DNA from: Mycobacterium sp. IS-1264
GTDB taxonomy: Bacteria; Actinomycetota; Actinomycetes; Mycobacteriales; Mycobacteriaceae
Length of the DNA: 64,000 bases
Reading direction: 5' to 3'
NCBI RefSeq assembly: GCF_001954195.1
Contig: NZ_MBES01000078.1
Coordinates: forward strand, 161,875 to 225,874
The stretch's first letter is position 1; every line of letters starts with the position of its first letter. Of this stretch, positions 25,925-33,406 are shown piece after piece. The position numbers were made by a program, and so were the translations under genes. The notes under the pieces are model-generated. The model was given only the letters and a program-made list of their open reading frames with translations. It ran no database searches and had not been told where the DNA came from.

Positions 25925-25938
25925 TTGGTGCCGGAACG

Positions 25939-26409
25939 TCAGCCGGCGTCCAACATCAGCGGCTCTTCCATCGATGACTGCTCGACGATCGGGCTCAACC
26001 CGCCAAAGAATTCGATCGCCGCGGCGATCGCGCGATCGACGAAAGTCGCGAAATCTTCGAAGGCCACGCTGCCCCGGATCCAGTGCGAACGGCGTGCGAC
26101 GACGCCGATGCGCTGTGGATCGGATGAGTTGTGCACGATCGCGGTGACGTCGCGATCCTGCCGATTCCACGTGTCGGCGAGATGCGTCAGCCAGGGCCGG
26201 TCGGAAGCGGGGAAGAAGCATGCGGGAGCAACCCGGATGAGCAACACGTCGTGATGCCCGGCCGCGATCTCGAGGTGCACATGCAGGCGGCGCGGACGGG
26301 TGTTGGCGACGTAGAAGTATTCGCCATCGTGCGCACCGCGAAAATAGCGGCTGCCGCGCGTGCACAGATAGCGTTCGATCAGGTCTGCGCAGAGCGGCTC
26401 ACTCGTCAT
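25939..26409 (-). CDS. Conserved hypothetical protein (YbjN/T3SS-chaperone-like fold suspected)
   Basis: A 156-residue protein with no catalytic motif. The run 'LIERYLCTRGSRYFRGAHDGEYFYVANTRPRRLHVHLEI' followed by an alpha-helical C-terminus 'FVDRAIAAAIEFFGGLSPIVEQ' resembles the YbjN / type III secretion chaperone-like alpha-beta fold of actinobacterial hypotheticals, but I cannot confirm this. It lies between the convergent epimerase gene (14 bp) and a P450 gene on the same strand (97 bp). Function unknown. Confidence 0.7.
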   Translation of the reverse strand: MTSEPLCADLIERYLCTRGSRYFRGAHDGEYFYVANTRPRRLHVHLEIAAGHHDVLLIRVAPACFFPASDRPWLTHLADTWNRQDRDVTAIVHNSSDPQRIGVVARRSHWIRGSVAFEDFATFVDRAIAAAIEFFGGLSPIVEQSSMEEPLMLDAG

Positions 26410-26506
26410 GCAGTCAATGCTGAGGACGGTGGCTTTGCGGATCCTTGTGCCGAGCGAGGCGGGACCGAAGAATCAGTTGAGAATTCGCTGAGCGCGCCGG
26501 CCTCGG

Positions 26507-27715
26507 TCAGGGCAGCACTCGCACCGGAACGTTGGACCAGCCCGCCACGTTGGTCATGCTCACTCGTTTGCAGCCCTCCCAGATCACCTCGTAGCGGGGC
26601 ATCAGGTCCAACAGTTTCTCCAGCGCAACCGCGCTCTCCAGACGGGCCAGCGCGGCACCCAGACAACTGTGCACGCCATAGCCGAAACCGAGGTTCTGCG
26701 CCTCACCGCGGTCACGCTCGATGTCGAATTTGTCGGCGTCGCTGAAGGCCTCGGGATCGCGATTGGCTGAGCCGCCCAGCAGGAATACCGGCTTGCCGGC
26801 CGGAATCGTCACCCCGTGCAGGTGAACGTCTTTGAGCGAACAGCGGACGTTGTACTGTGCCGGCGCCTCGAATCGCAACACCTCCTCGACCGCGGCCGGA
26901 ACCTTCGAGCGATCGTCGAGCAGTTTCTGCCATTGGTCGGGGTTGCGAGCGAACTGCACGATCGCGTTCCCGACCAGCTTGGTGACGGTCTCGGCACCCG
27001 CGGCACCCAAAAGGGTTGCGAACCCCGTGATTTCGATATCATCCAGCTTCGTGGTGCCGCCGTCGTCACGTTCCACCTCAGCGGCGATCAGGCCGCTGAT
27101 CATGTCGTTCTGCGGTTGCTTGCGTCGTTCCTGAATCAGGTTGTAGTAGAACGCCCCGACCGAAGTGACCGCCTCCCAATTGCTTTCGTTCATTTCGATC
27201 TGGCCGGGCTCGCGGTGCAACGACGCGTCGACCCAGTGCCGGATCTGTTGGCGGTGTTCGGCGGGCACCCCGAGCACGGTGCTGATCACTTCGACCGGGA
27301 AAAGCGCTGAGAAGTCGGCGACCACATCGAATTGCCTGCCGTCGACCCGCCCGAGGTGGTACTCGATCAGCTCGGTGACCGTGTCTTTCAGCGCGGTGAT
27401 CGCGCGTGGCGTAAATACCTTGTTGACCAGGCTGCGCATCCGCCGATGTTCCGGCGGATCCATGAAGATCATCGACTTGTTCTCCGCCGGGACCCCGCCT
27501 TTCTTGATCATGGACAGCTCGATCCCGCGCGCCGACGAATACGTTTCGTAGTCCTTGAACGCGGCGGCGACATCCTTGTGTCGGGCCAGCGCGTAGAAGT
27601 CGTGCTCCTCGCTGTAATAGACGGGCGCCTCCTCGCGCATCCGCCGGTAGGTCGGGTACGGGTCGGTGAAGAACTCCTCCGAGAACGGGTCGAAGACCAG
27701 CTGCGCAGTCGCCAT
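26507..27715 (-). CDS. Cytochrome P450 (accessory)
   Basis: A 402-residue P450. The I-helix region 'GFATLLGAAGAETVTKLVGNA' has A-G-A-E-T, the E-x-x-R pair is in 'EEVLRFEAP' near residue 285, and the haem loop is L-G-F-G-Y-G-V-H-S-C-L-G near residue 349. ATG at 27715 was chosen because GGAGGAGGA lies just upstream at ideal spacing; the frame extends 18 codons further without a ribosome binding site. An inverted repeat around AGCACTTGCT lies over the expected transcript start. I do not recall a P450 here in M. tuberculosis. Substrate unknown; no ferredoxin gene is adjacent. Confidence 0.93.
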   Translation of the reverse strand: MATAQLVFDPFSEEFFTDPYPTYRRMREEAPVYYSEEHDFYALARHKDVAAAFKDYETYSSARGIELSMIKKGGVPAENKSMIFMDPPEHRRMRSLVNKVFTPRAITALKDTVTELIEYHLGRVDGRQFDVVADFSALFPVEVISTVLGVPAEHRQQIRHWVDASLHREPGQIEMNESNWEAVTSVGAFYYNLIQERRKQPQNDMISGLIAAEVERDDGGTTKLDDIEITGFATLLGAAGAETVTKLVGNAIVQFARNPDQWQKLLDDRSKVPAAVEEVLRFEAPAQYNVRCSLKDVHLHGVTIPAGKPVFLLGGSANRDPEAFSDADKFDIERDRGEAQNLGFGYGVHSCLGAALARLESAVALEKLLDLMPRYEVIWEGCKRVSMTNVAGWSNVPVRVLP

Positions 27716-27746
27716 CGTCTCCTCCTCCACCGCGGCTACCTGGGTT

Positions 27747-27764
27747 GCTGAGCACTTGCTTAGC
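27747..27764. promoter_or_regulatory. Operator-like inverted repeat at the P450 promoter
   Basis: GCTGAGCACTTGCTTAGC has arms matching at 6 of 7 positions around a core AGCA-CT-TGCT. It begins 4 bp after a minus-strand -10 candidate TACGCT (complement of 27769-27774), so a bound protein would cover the transcript start. It resembles operators of mycobacterial TetR regulators of lipid genes; the regulator is not adjacent. Confidence 0.45.
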
Positions 27765-27850
27765 ATCAAGCGTACCCAGCGGTCAAGGCCGAGGCAGGCC
27801 GCGCGCTAGCGTCGAATTCGACGCAGCGTTACCGATCAGGAGGGTTGACC

Positions 27851-28249
27851 GTGGGACTAGCGGTGCAACGGTTCGACCACATTGTCTTGAATTGCCGCGA
27901 CATCGAGGCCACCGCATCGTGGTACGAGCGGGTGCTCGGCATGACGCGCGAGACGTTCGGGCCGTCCAACAGAACGGCCCTGTGTTTCGGAGAGCAGAAG
28001 ATCAACCTGCGACCGGTCGGCGCGCTGGCCGACGACCCCGACTGGGTAACCGGATCCGTCGAAGCGGCCGGTTCCGCGGACTTGTGCTTCGTCACCCGCT
28101 CCACGCCCGACGAAGTACGGGCCCACCTCGCGAACTGCCGAGTCGAAGTGATCGCCGGACCGGTGACCAAGGTCGGCGCATTGGGTCCGATGACGTCGCA
28201 CTACTGCCGTGACGTCGACGGGAACCTCATCGAAATCGCCGTCTACTGA
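27851..28249 (+). CDS. VOC (glyoxalase/bleomycin-resistance) family protein
   Basis: A 132-residue vicinal-oxygen-chelate protein with the two beta-alpha-beta-beta-beta modules: 'FDHIVLNCRDIEATASWYERVLGMTRETF' at the start and 'MTSHYCRDVDGNLIEIAVY' at the end, the latter with the metal-ligand glutamate. GTG at 27851 is preferred to TTG at 27845 because AGGAGG (27839-27844) is at 6-7 nt from it. It is convergent with the cupin gene, overlapping by 7 bp. Possible lactoylglutathione-lyase-like or dioxygenase-like activity; substrate unknown. Confidence 0.85.
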   Translation: MGLAVQRFDHIVLNCRDIEATASWYERVLGMTRETFGPSNRTALCFGEQKINLRPVGALADDPDWVTGSVEAAGSADLCFVTRSTPDEVRAHLANCRVEVIAGPVTKVGALGPMTSHYCRDVDGNLIEIAVY

Positions 28250-28713
28250 GCACCTTCGAGCGGATAGAGCGTCGGCAGGTTGATGACGATGGCCTCCTGG
28301 GTGCTGCGCGCAATCACGACTTCCGCCGTTGTGTTCGGATCGGGGTTCTCTTCCCGGTGCGGCAGGTAGGGCGGAGTGAAGACGTAGTCGCCGGGCGAGG
28401 CGGAGATGCGCACTTCCTGAACACCGTCGTGAAACACGAACTCCGGGTTGCCGCTTCTCACATAGATCGCGGTCTCCGATTCGCCGTGATGGTGGTTGGA
28501 CGAGACGGCTTCGGGCAAGGCGTGCGTCTCACCCATCCACAGCTTTTCGGCACCGACCGACTTGCCGGATAGCGCCGCGAAGCGCCTGAGTCCTTCCGAC
28601 TGCGCGGTGTCGGAGCTGATGTCCGAGGCCCTGATGTGGTGCACCCGGTTGCGTGCGGCCGACGTCGTCGTCTCGTCGAAGTCGGGGTGAAATCCGTCCG
28701 ATGTCGCCATCAT
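28243..28713 (-). CDS. Cupin-domain protein
   Basis: A 156-residue protein with a single cupin barrel. Motif 1 is 'SSNHHHGESETAIYVRSGNPEFVF' (G-x5-H-x-H-x-E-like metal ligands, residues about 80-102) and motif 2 is 'PGDYVFTPPYLPHREEN' (about 117-133). The ATG at 28713 follows a GGAGCG ribosome binding site; a second ATG is the very next codon, and a more distal start at 28737 lacks a site. It is the last gene of the five-gene minus-strand operon 31834-28243, whose promoter carries TGGG-N8-CCCA repeats. It may be a metal-dependent isomerase/dioxygenase-like protein or a sugar-sensing cupin. Confidence 0.82.
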   Translation of the reverse strand: MMATSDGFHPDFDETTTSAARNRVHHIRASDISSDTAQSEGLRRFAALSGKSVGAEKLWMGETHALPEAVSSNHHHGESETAIYVRSGNPEFVFHDGVQEVRISASPGDYVFTPPYLPHREENPDPNTTAEVVIARSTQEAIVINLPTLYPLEGAQ

Positions 28714-28753
28714 CGCTCCATTCTGCCTCTCGAGCATGCCGCGGCAGCCGGGC

Positions 28754-29449
28754 TCAGCGCGGCCTCGTGGTGAGTCGCTCGGCGAGCTGGCGCATGTCGC
28801 GTACCACCAGGTCTGGCTGCGGCAGGCCGTCAACCGGCAGCGGTGGGTTGCCCGGGCGCGCAATGAGGGCGCCGCTGAACCCGACGTTTTGGGCGCCGAG
28901 GGTATCCCACACGTGGGCGGCCACCATCATGCAATCCGCGGGCGCCACCCCGAGCGTTTCGCATACGTACCGATACACCACCGGCGACGGCTTGAAGGCG
29001 CGGCGGGCGTCCACGCTCAGCTGTCGTTCGAAGAATCCCGCCAGCCCCGAATGCTGCAGCGCCGTCGGTCCGTCCGGGTTGGGTGGTGAATTGGTCAGGG
29101 TGACCAGTCGAAAACCATTGTCGCGCAACCTGACAAGGCCCTCGGCCGCATCTGGGTGTGGCGGCATCGACAGCAGACCCGACTTCAGGCGGAGCAGATC
29201 GTCGTCGGTGACTTCCACCTCGTAGATGTCACCCAGCATGCGCAGCACGCCCTGGGCCAGGGCGGAGAAGTTCACGTAATTCTCCGCCAACGTCGTGGCC
29301 ATCGAGTACATGACGAGCTGTCCAAACCATTCACGCAGCACCCGCTCATCGCCGAACACGTCCGTGAAAATCGGTGCTAGGGAATTGATATCGACCAGCG
29401 TCTCGTTCACGTCGAATACGAGGACAGAGGGCGGGTGCTCTAGGTTCAT
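28754..29449 (-). CDS. HAD-superfamily hydrolase, haloacid dehalogenase type II
   Basis: A 231-residue protein of the L-2-haloacid dehalogenase group. Motif I 'VLVFDVNETLVDINSLAP' contains the nucleophile aspartate, motif II 'LVTLTNSPPN' near residue 117, motif III lysine in 'ARRAFKPSPVVYRY' and motif IV acidic region 'CMMVAAHVWDTLGAQNVGFSGALI'. The second motif-I residue is N-E rather than D-x-D, as usual for dehalogenases rather than phosphatases. ATG at 29449 overlaps the stop of the preceding VOC gene (ATGA). Together with the MDR, DUF427, VOC and cupin genes it forms one operon. Dehalogenation of a 2-haloacid is the family prediction only. Confidence 0.86.
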   Translation of the reverse strand: MNLEHPPSVLVFDVNETLVDINSLAPIFTDVFGDERVLREWFGQLVMYSMATTLAENYVNFSALAQGVLRMLGDIYEVEVTDDDLLRLKSGLLSMPPHPDAAEGLVRLRDNGFRLVTLTNSPPNPDGPTALQHSGLAGFFERQLSVDARRAFKPSPVVYRYVCETLGVAPADCMMVAAHVWDTLGAQNVGFSGALIARPGNPPLPVDGLPQPDLVVRDMRQLAERLTTRPR

Positions 29450-29877
29450 GCCGGCTGGTGGTTGCGTTCTTGGAGCACCCACGCATTGCCATCGGGGTCG
29501 CGGAAATCGGCAAAGCTGGCGTAATCGGCGCGTTCGGGATCAAGGCCGGGAAGGAATCCCCCTCGCCAGCCGCCGTCGGTGTTCTTGTGGCGGATGCCGC
29601 TGACGGTCACCCCGCGCTCCGCCAGTTCCGAGCGGTAGCTCTCGATGTCGGAGACCACCAGATACAGACCTTGCACCGAGCCCGGAGGCGCGTCAGTCAG
29701 GCCTGCACCGAACTGGATAGAGGTGTGGGATCCCTGGGGCGTCAACTGGATGACCCGGAAACCGGGGGCGGGTGCGTAGTCGACGTCGAGGTCGAAGCCG
29801 AGTTGGTCGCGGTAAAAGCGCAGTGAGCGATCGGGATCTGATACCGGCAGGATGACAACCTCGAGCAGCGCTTTCAT
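29446..29877 (-). CDS. VOC (glyoxalase) family protein
   Basis: A 143-residue vicinal-oxygen-chelate protein. Module 1 is 'LLEVVILPVSDPDRSLRFYRDQLGFDLDVDY' and module 2 is 'QGLYLVVSDIESYRSELAERGVTVSGI' ending in 'ADYASFADFRDPDGNAWVLQERN', with a glutamate at the usual metal position. It overlaps by 4 bp with both neighbours (DUF427 gene upstream, HAD gene downstream), so translation is tightly coupled. It may bind or transform an aromatic or aldehyde substrate; unknown. Confidence 0.85.
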   Translation of the reverse strand: MKALLEVVILPVSDPDRSLRFYRDQLGFDLDVDYAPAPGFRVIQLTPQGSHTSIQFGAGLTDAPPGSVQGLYLVVSDIESYRSELAERGVTVSGIRHKNTDGGWRGGFLPGLDPERADYASFADFRDPDGNAWVLQERNHQPA

Positions 29878-30761
29878 TGCCTGATCCCGGTGTGTGCCTT
29901 CCCGAGCACCTCGTCAGTGTCCAGGCCTCGGTCAACACCATGGGGAATGACAGTTTGGCCCGGCTCGAGCTGCAGCTGTTTTCCGTCGAGATAGACATCG
30001 ATCTTGTCGGGCTCGAAGGACACCAGATTGGTTACCCGCCCTACTTCGGGCCAGGCGTTGATGTAGGACCACGCGGCGCGCTTGTGGCCGCCGATGTCGT
30101 AATAGGAACATATCCCCTTGTAGGGGCAAAACGTCTGTATATCAATGAGTTTGAGGGCGGCTTCGTCGATATCCTCGCGTGGAACATACCACCGGGGTGC
30201 AAAGCCCGATTCATACAGCGCCAGTGGGTGGTTGGTGTCGGCGATCACCTGCTCGCCATCCTGGACGACGAGATGCCGTGAAGTAGAGCGGATGTCTATG
30301 CGGTGATAGGCATCGGCGGCGTGCCCGACGATGCGGTCGTTCTCTTCATAGAAGGCGTCCATGGCGCGCCAGGCGAACGCCAGTCGCCCATCGAGAATGG
30401 CCGCATGTTGTGGCAAGCCGGTGTGCTGCCAGGCAGCGTGGTTGGCCTCTCGCTGCGCAACCTTCACGGTGAACCACTTTGTGGCCCCGAGGTCTTGGTG
30501 TTGAGTGACCCGGTCCTCATTGACAAGGATGTCCGGTTCGACATCGATGGACGGGAAATAGGCCACCGGGTAACGGCCCGGCTCGTGGAGCAGGATGACA
30601 TCCTCGCTGTCGGCGACCCATCTGTCGGCGAAGCACACCCGCATGCGGCGGCGCAACGGCTCCGCATACAGCAGGCGCGGCGGCATGGGCAGCTCGGTGA
30701 GAAAGTGTCCGATCGAACTGGTGGCCAGTGGACCTTGTTGCCATGCCAAACCCATCGTCAT
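29874..30761 (-). CDS. Tandem DUF427-domain protein
   Basis: A 295-residue protein with two DUF427 modules. The first is around residues 45-120 ('RVCFADRWVADSEDVILLHEPGRYPVAYFPSIDV') and the second around 155-250 ('TSRHLVVQDGEQVIADTNHPLALYESGFAPRWYVPREDI' with 'KGICSYYDIGG'). DUF427 is a widespread actinobacterial and fungal domain with a beta-tent fold and no firm function. ATG at 30761; an in-frame ATG two codons later is also possible. It is the second gene of the five-gene operon, 41 bp after the oxidoreductase gene. Confidence 0.85.
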   Translation of the reverse strand: MTMGLAWQQGPLATSSIGHFLTELPMPPRLLYAEPLRRRMRVCFADRWVADSEDVILLHEPGRYPVAYFPSIDVEPDILVNEDRVTQHQDLGATKWFTVKVAQREANHAAWQHTGLPQHAAILDGRLAFAWRAMDAFYEENDRIVGHAADAYHRIDIRSTSRHLVVQDGEQVIADTNHPLALYESGFAPRWYVPREDIDEAALKLIDIQTFCPYKGICSYYDIGGHKRAAWSYINAWPEVGRVTNLVSFEPDKIDVYLDGKQLQLEPGQTVIPHGVDRGLDTDEVLGKAHTGIRQ

Positions 30762-30802
30762 GTCCTCCCTCTCGCGAAACTTCCCAAAAGCGGTGGTCGG
30801 CG

Positions 30803-31834
30803 TCAGTTCGTGACAACGACCATCTTTCCGCCGGCCTCCCCCGCCTCCATGACTCGGTGCGCTTCATGAATTTGATCGAAAGTGAAGACGCGCGCCGGCT
30901 TTGCGTCGAGCCTGCCCTCGGCCACCTGCCGTGCGATGTCTTGTAGCGGCACGTCGGAAAGCGGGAAGCCGGGAGTCCCGAAGACAAAGCTTCCGAAGAA
31001 GTTCAGGTTCACCCCGCTGGCCATGCGTAGCAGCGGGTTGAAGTCCCCGATGGGATCCAGTCCGCCCAACCATCCCGCCAGGCACGCCGAGCCGCCGCGG
31101 CGCAGCATGTCGAGGGAGTCGAGGATGGTGCTGTTGCCCACCAAGTCGAGGACCGCGTCGATCTGCTTTGATTCGGCGATGTGAGCCGCCAGGTCGGGCC
31201 GCTCCAATTCCACGCGCGCGGCGCCCAAATTCTCCAGCATGGAAATGCGCTTGGAGCTGCGCGTGGTCGCGATGACGCGCGCCTCTGCGGCGACCGCCAT
31301 CTTGAGGGCCGCCTGGCCGAACGATGACGTGGCGCCGCGCAATACGAGGGTCTGTCCCGCCGCGAGGTTGAGGTTGCGGAACAGACACGTCCAAGCGGTC
31401 GCATAGGTTTCGGGTAGTGCCGCCAAATCGGACCAGGGTAGGTCGGATTCGATGAGGGCGACGTTGGCGGCGCGCACTCGGGTGTATTCGGCATAGCTGC
31501 CATTGATGGTTCGCCCCAGGCCGCCCATTAGCGCCGCCACCTTGGCGCCGACCGGAAATTCCCCTCCCGGGCACGAGTCGACGGTGCCGACGCATTCGAT
31601 GCCGCTGACTTCCGCGGCTTCCGCCCATTCGCCCCGACGCATGTGCATCTCGGCGTGGTTGATGCCGAACCCTTGCACCTTAATCACGACCTCGCCGTTC
31701 TTGGGCAACGGCTTGGGAATGTCGGCGTAGACCAGGCTGTCAAGCCCGCCGAACCCTTTCAGGATGATCGCCCGCATGCCTTCCCCGCCGGGCCCTTCGC
31801 GCACTACCGCGGGCGCCGTATGCGGTGTGGCCAT
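30803..31834 (-). CDS. MDR-family zinc-independent alcohol dehydrogenase / quinone oxidoreductase
   Basis: A 343-residue medium-chain reductase. The N-terminal GroES-like part runs 'MRAIILKGFGGLDSLVYADIPKPLPKNGEVVIKVQGFGINHAEMHMRRGE', and the NADPH-binding part 'LVLRGATSSFGQAALKMAVAAEARVIATTRS' near residue 165 has the A-T-S-S-F-G version of the quinone-reductase GxGxxG. No zinc-binding cysteine cluster is present. It is first in the operon with DUF427, VOC, HAD and cupin genes, transcribed leftward from a -10 (complement of 31948-31953) followed directly by a TGGG-N8-CCCA repeat. The start could also be the GTG one codon upstream or the ATG at 31777. Likely reduces an enone or quinone. Confidence 0.87.
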   Translation of the reverse strand: MATPHTAPAVVREGPGGEGMRAIILKGFGGLDSLVYADIPKPLPKNGEVVIKVQGFGINHAEMHMRRGEWAEAAEVSGIECVGTVDSCPGGEFPVGAKVAALMGGLGRTINGSYAEYTRVRAANVALIESDLPWSDLAALPETYATAWTCLFRNLNLAAGQTLVLRGATSSFGQAALKMAVAAEARVIATTRSSKRISMLENLGAARVELERPDLAAHIAESKQIDAVLDLVGNSTILDSLDMLRRGGSACLAGWLGGLDPIGDFNPLLRMASGVNLNFFGSFVFGTPGFPLSDVPLQDIARQVAEGRLDAKPARVFTFDQIHEAHRVMEAGEAGGKMVVVTN

Positions 31835-31931
31835 CACCCTGTCTCATTTCCAAATCGTTAGTCCGGCTTCGGATATTGGGAAAGCGAGCCGCAGTGCGGC
31901 AGTTAATTTAGTATCGTCGGCAAAAACTTAA

Positions 31932-31947
31932 TGGGTCGTCTAACCCA
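31932..31947. promoter_or_regulatory. TGGG-N8-CCCA operator, copy 1 (MDR operon side)
   Basis: TGGGTCGTCTAACCCA. On the minus strand it follows immediately after the -10 hexamer TAATAT (complement of 31948-31953), so bound protein would block transcription of the five-gene operon 31834-28243. Part of a set of five such repeats found only, as far as I can see by eye, at the promoters of this cluster. Confidence 0.72.
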
Positions 31948-31953
31948 ATATTA

Positions 31954-31969
31954 TGGGCGGAATCACCCA
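31954..31969. promoter_or_regulatory. TGGG-N8-CCCA operator, copy 2 (TMEM175 side)
   Basis: TGGGCGGAATCACCCA. On the plus strand the -10 hexamer TATTAT (31949-31954) shares its final T with the first T of the repeat. The two divergent -10 boxes overlap each other (31948-31954), so the region is a compact face-off of two promoters each blocked by its own operator. Confidence 0.72.
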
Positions 31970-32075
31970 GATTTGTCTAGGCCCTTCGTCACAGTTGCCG
32001 AAGCGGTACCGCCCTCCCGGGCGGGGCCAACATAATGGATGAGGCAATGGGGCCCGAACGAGGCGGGAGGAAACG

Positions 32076-32678
32076 GTGGCCGTGCGACAAACCACCCCGG
32101 AACGGGTGAGGCAGTTTTCCGACGGCGTATTCGCGGTGCTCATCACCATCCTGGTCCTCGAACTCAAGCCGCCGTCCGCCCACAGCTTCAGTGCCTTGTT
32201 GCCGCTGTGGCCCACGGGTCTGAGCTATGTGGTCAGCTATTTGTTCATCGCGATCGTCTGGGTCAATCACCATCACCTCTTCAACTACGCGGAGACCGCG
32301 ACCCCACGACTGGTGTGGTCGAACTTCGCGCATCTTTTCTCGGTGTCGCTGATCCCGTTTACCACCGAGTGGATCGCCGATAGCAGGCTGGCGGCGGCCC
32401 CCGTGGCACTGTATGCGGGCGTCTTCGTCCTCGTGAATGTCACCTACGTCGCACTCTGTTGGGAGGCCGTCGATCGGCCCGCCCATGAGGACGTTTCGGA
32501 GCTCATGCGGCGGATGCTGCGAATGAGATCGGTCATTACGATCGGTGTCTTCACCGCGTCGGCGGTGATCGCGCTGAGATGGCCGGTGGCGGGTATGGCC
32601 CTGATTTCCCTATGTCTCGTTGGCTACCTACGACCGGACATTCCCACACCGAAAAGGGCTGCGGGCGAAGGGCGTTGA
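32076..32678 (+). CDS. TMEM175-family (DUF1211) potassium channel-like membrane protein
   Basis: A 200-residue protein with about six hydrophobic helices. The first helix 'RVRQFSDGVFAVLITILVLELKPP' contains the RxxxFSDGVFA signature of bacterial TMEM175 channels. The GTG start at 32076 follows a G/A-rich Shine-Dalgarno stretch (GGGAGGAAAC). The transcript leader is about 115 nt if the -10 at 31949 is used and contains a GC hairpin (arms CCGCCC 32009-32014 and GGGCGG 32019-32024). It is divergent from the MDR operon with shared operators and converges with the TetR genes. Family knowledge: leak K+ channels forming tetramers. Confidence 0.88.
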   Translation: MAVRQTTPERVRQFSDGVFAVLITILVLELKPPSAHSFSALLPLWPTGLSYVVSYLFIAIVWVNHHHLFNYAETATPRLVWSNFAHLFSVSLIPFTTEWIADSRLAAAPVALYAGVFVLVNVTYVALCWEAVDRPAHEDVSELMRRMLRMRSVITIGVFTASAVIALRWPVAGMALISLCLVGYLRPDIPTPKRAAGEGR

Positions 32679-32706
32679 TATCGCACGGCGAGCGTGGCGT
32701 GGTCGC

Positions 32707-33393
32707 TCACGATTTGCGTGCGCGCCGCGCCAAGGCCGATCGCCCGTGACGAGGCGCGGGAGTAGCCGCGAAGGAGCGCACGTAGTCGACGGCGGCGTTG
32801 ACGGCGACCCGCAGCGGTTCCGCGTCACCGGTGGCATGCGTGAGCATGGCGCCACCCTGGTGCGCGACGACCAGCGACACAGCCAGGTGTCGCGGGTCTG
32901 CGTCGGAGTGCAGATCGCCACGGCGCCGCATCGCCGTCAGGCCCGTCTGGAATAGCTCAAGCCACACGTCGTACCCGTCGGCGACATCGTCGCGAATCTC
33001 GTCGTCGGCGTCGATCAGCTCGCCGGCCAGCGAACCATAGACGCACCCGCCCCGCCGGTAGACGGTGTCGATGTCGCCCACACATGCATCGGCCCACGCT
33101 TGCAGCGCCTCGAAACTGTCGAGCGCGCCGAGCCGAGGTCGGGTGTGAAACGCCATCACATCGTCTCGTCGCGCGGCGATGACCTGGCGGGTCAGATCGC
33201 GTTTGTCACGAAAATAGTGCGAGATCTGCGACCCGCCGACCCCGGCCGCGTTGCGCACCTCGTCGATGCTGGTATTGGCAACGCCCCGCTCGAACATGAG
33301 CCGGGCGGCGACGCCGACGATACGTGACCGGGTCGCCAGTCCCTTGCGGGTGAATCGCGGTGTGCTGTCTTGGTTCACGGCGCGCCTTGGCAT
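32707..33393 (-). CDS. TetR-family regulator, downstream member of a tandem pair
   Basis: A 228-residue repressor. The HTH is at residues about 17-60 ('ATRSRIVGVAARLMFERGVANTSIDEVRNAAGVGGSQISHYFRDKRDLTRQVI'), with the G-S-Q-x-x-H-Y-F-x-D-K recognition region also found in its neighbour. The C-terminal domain carries 'VYGSLAGELIDADDEIR' and 'VAHQGGAMLTHATGDAEPL', again mirrored in the neighbour, so the two are paralogues. ATG at 33393 was chosen because it lies 13 bp after the stop of the upstream tetR and just before the HTH; the open frame further upstream is inside the neighbour gene. Likely co-transcribed with it. Confidence 0.9.
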   Translation of the reverse strand: MPRRAVNQDSTPRFTRKGLATRSRIVGVAARLMFERGVANTSIDEVRNAAGVGGSQISHYFRDKRDLTRQVIAARRDDVMAFHTRPRLGALDSFEALQAWADACVGDIDTVYRRGGCVYGSLAGELIDADDEIRDDVADGYDVWLELFQTGLTAMRRRGDLHSDADPRHLAVSLVVAHQGGAMLTHATGDAEPLRVAVNAAVDYVRSFAATPAPRHGRSALARRARKS

Positions 33394-33406
33394 CGGTCGG
33401 ATGCGC

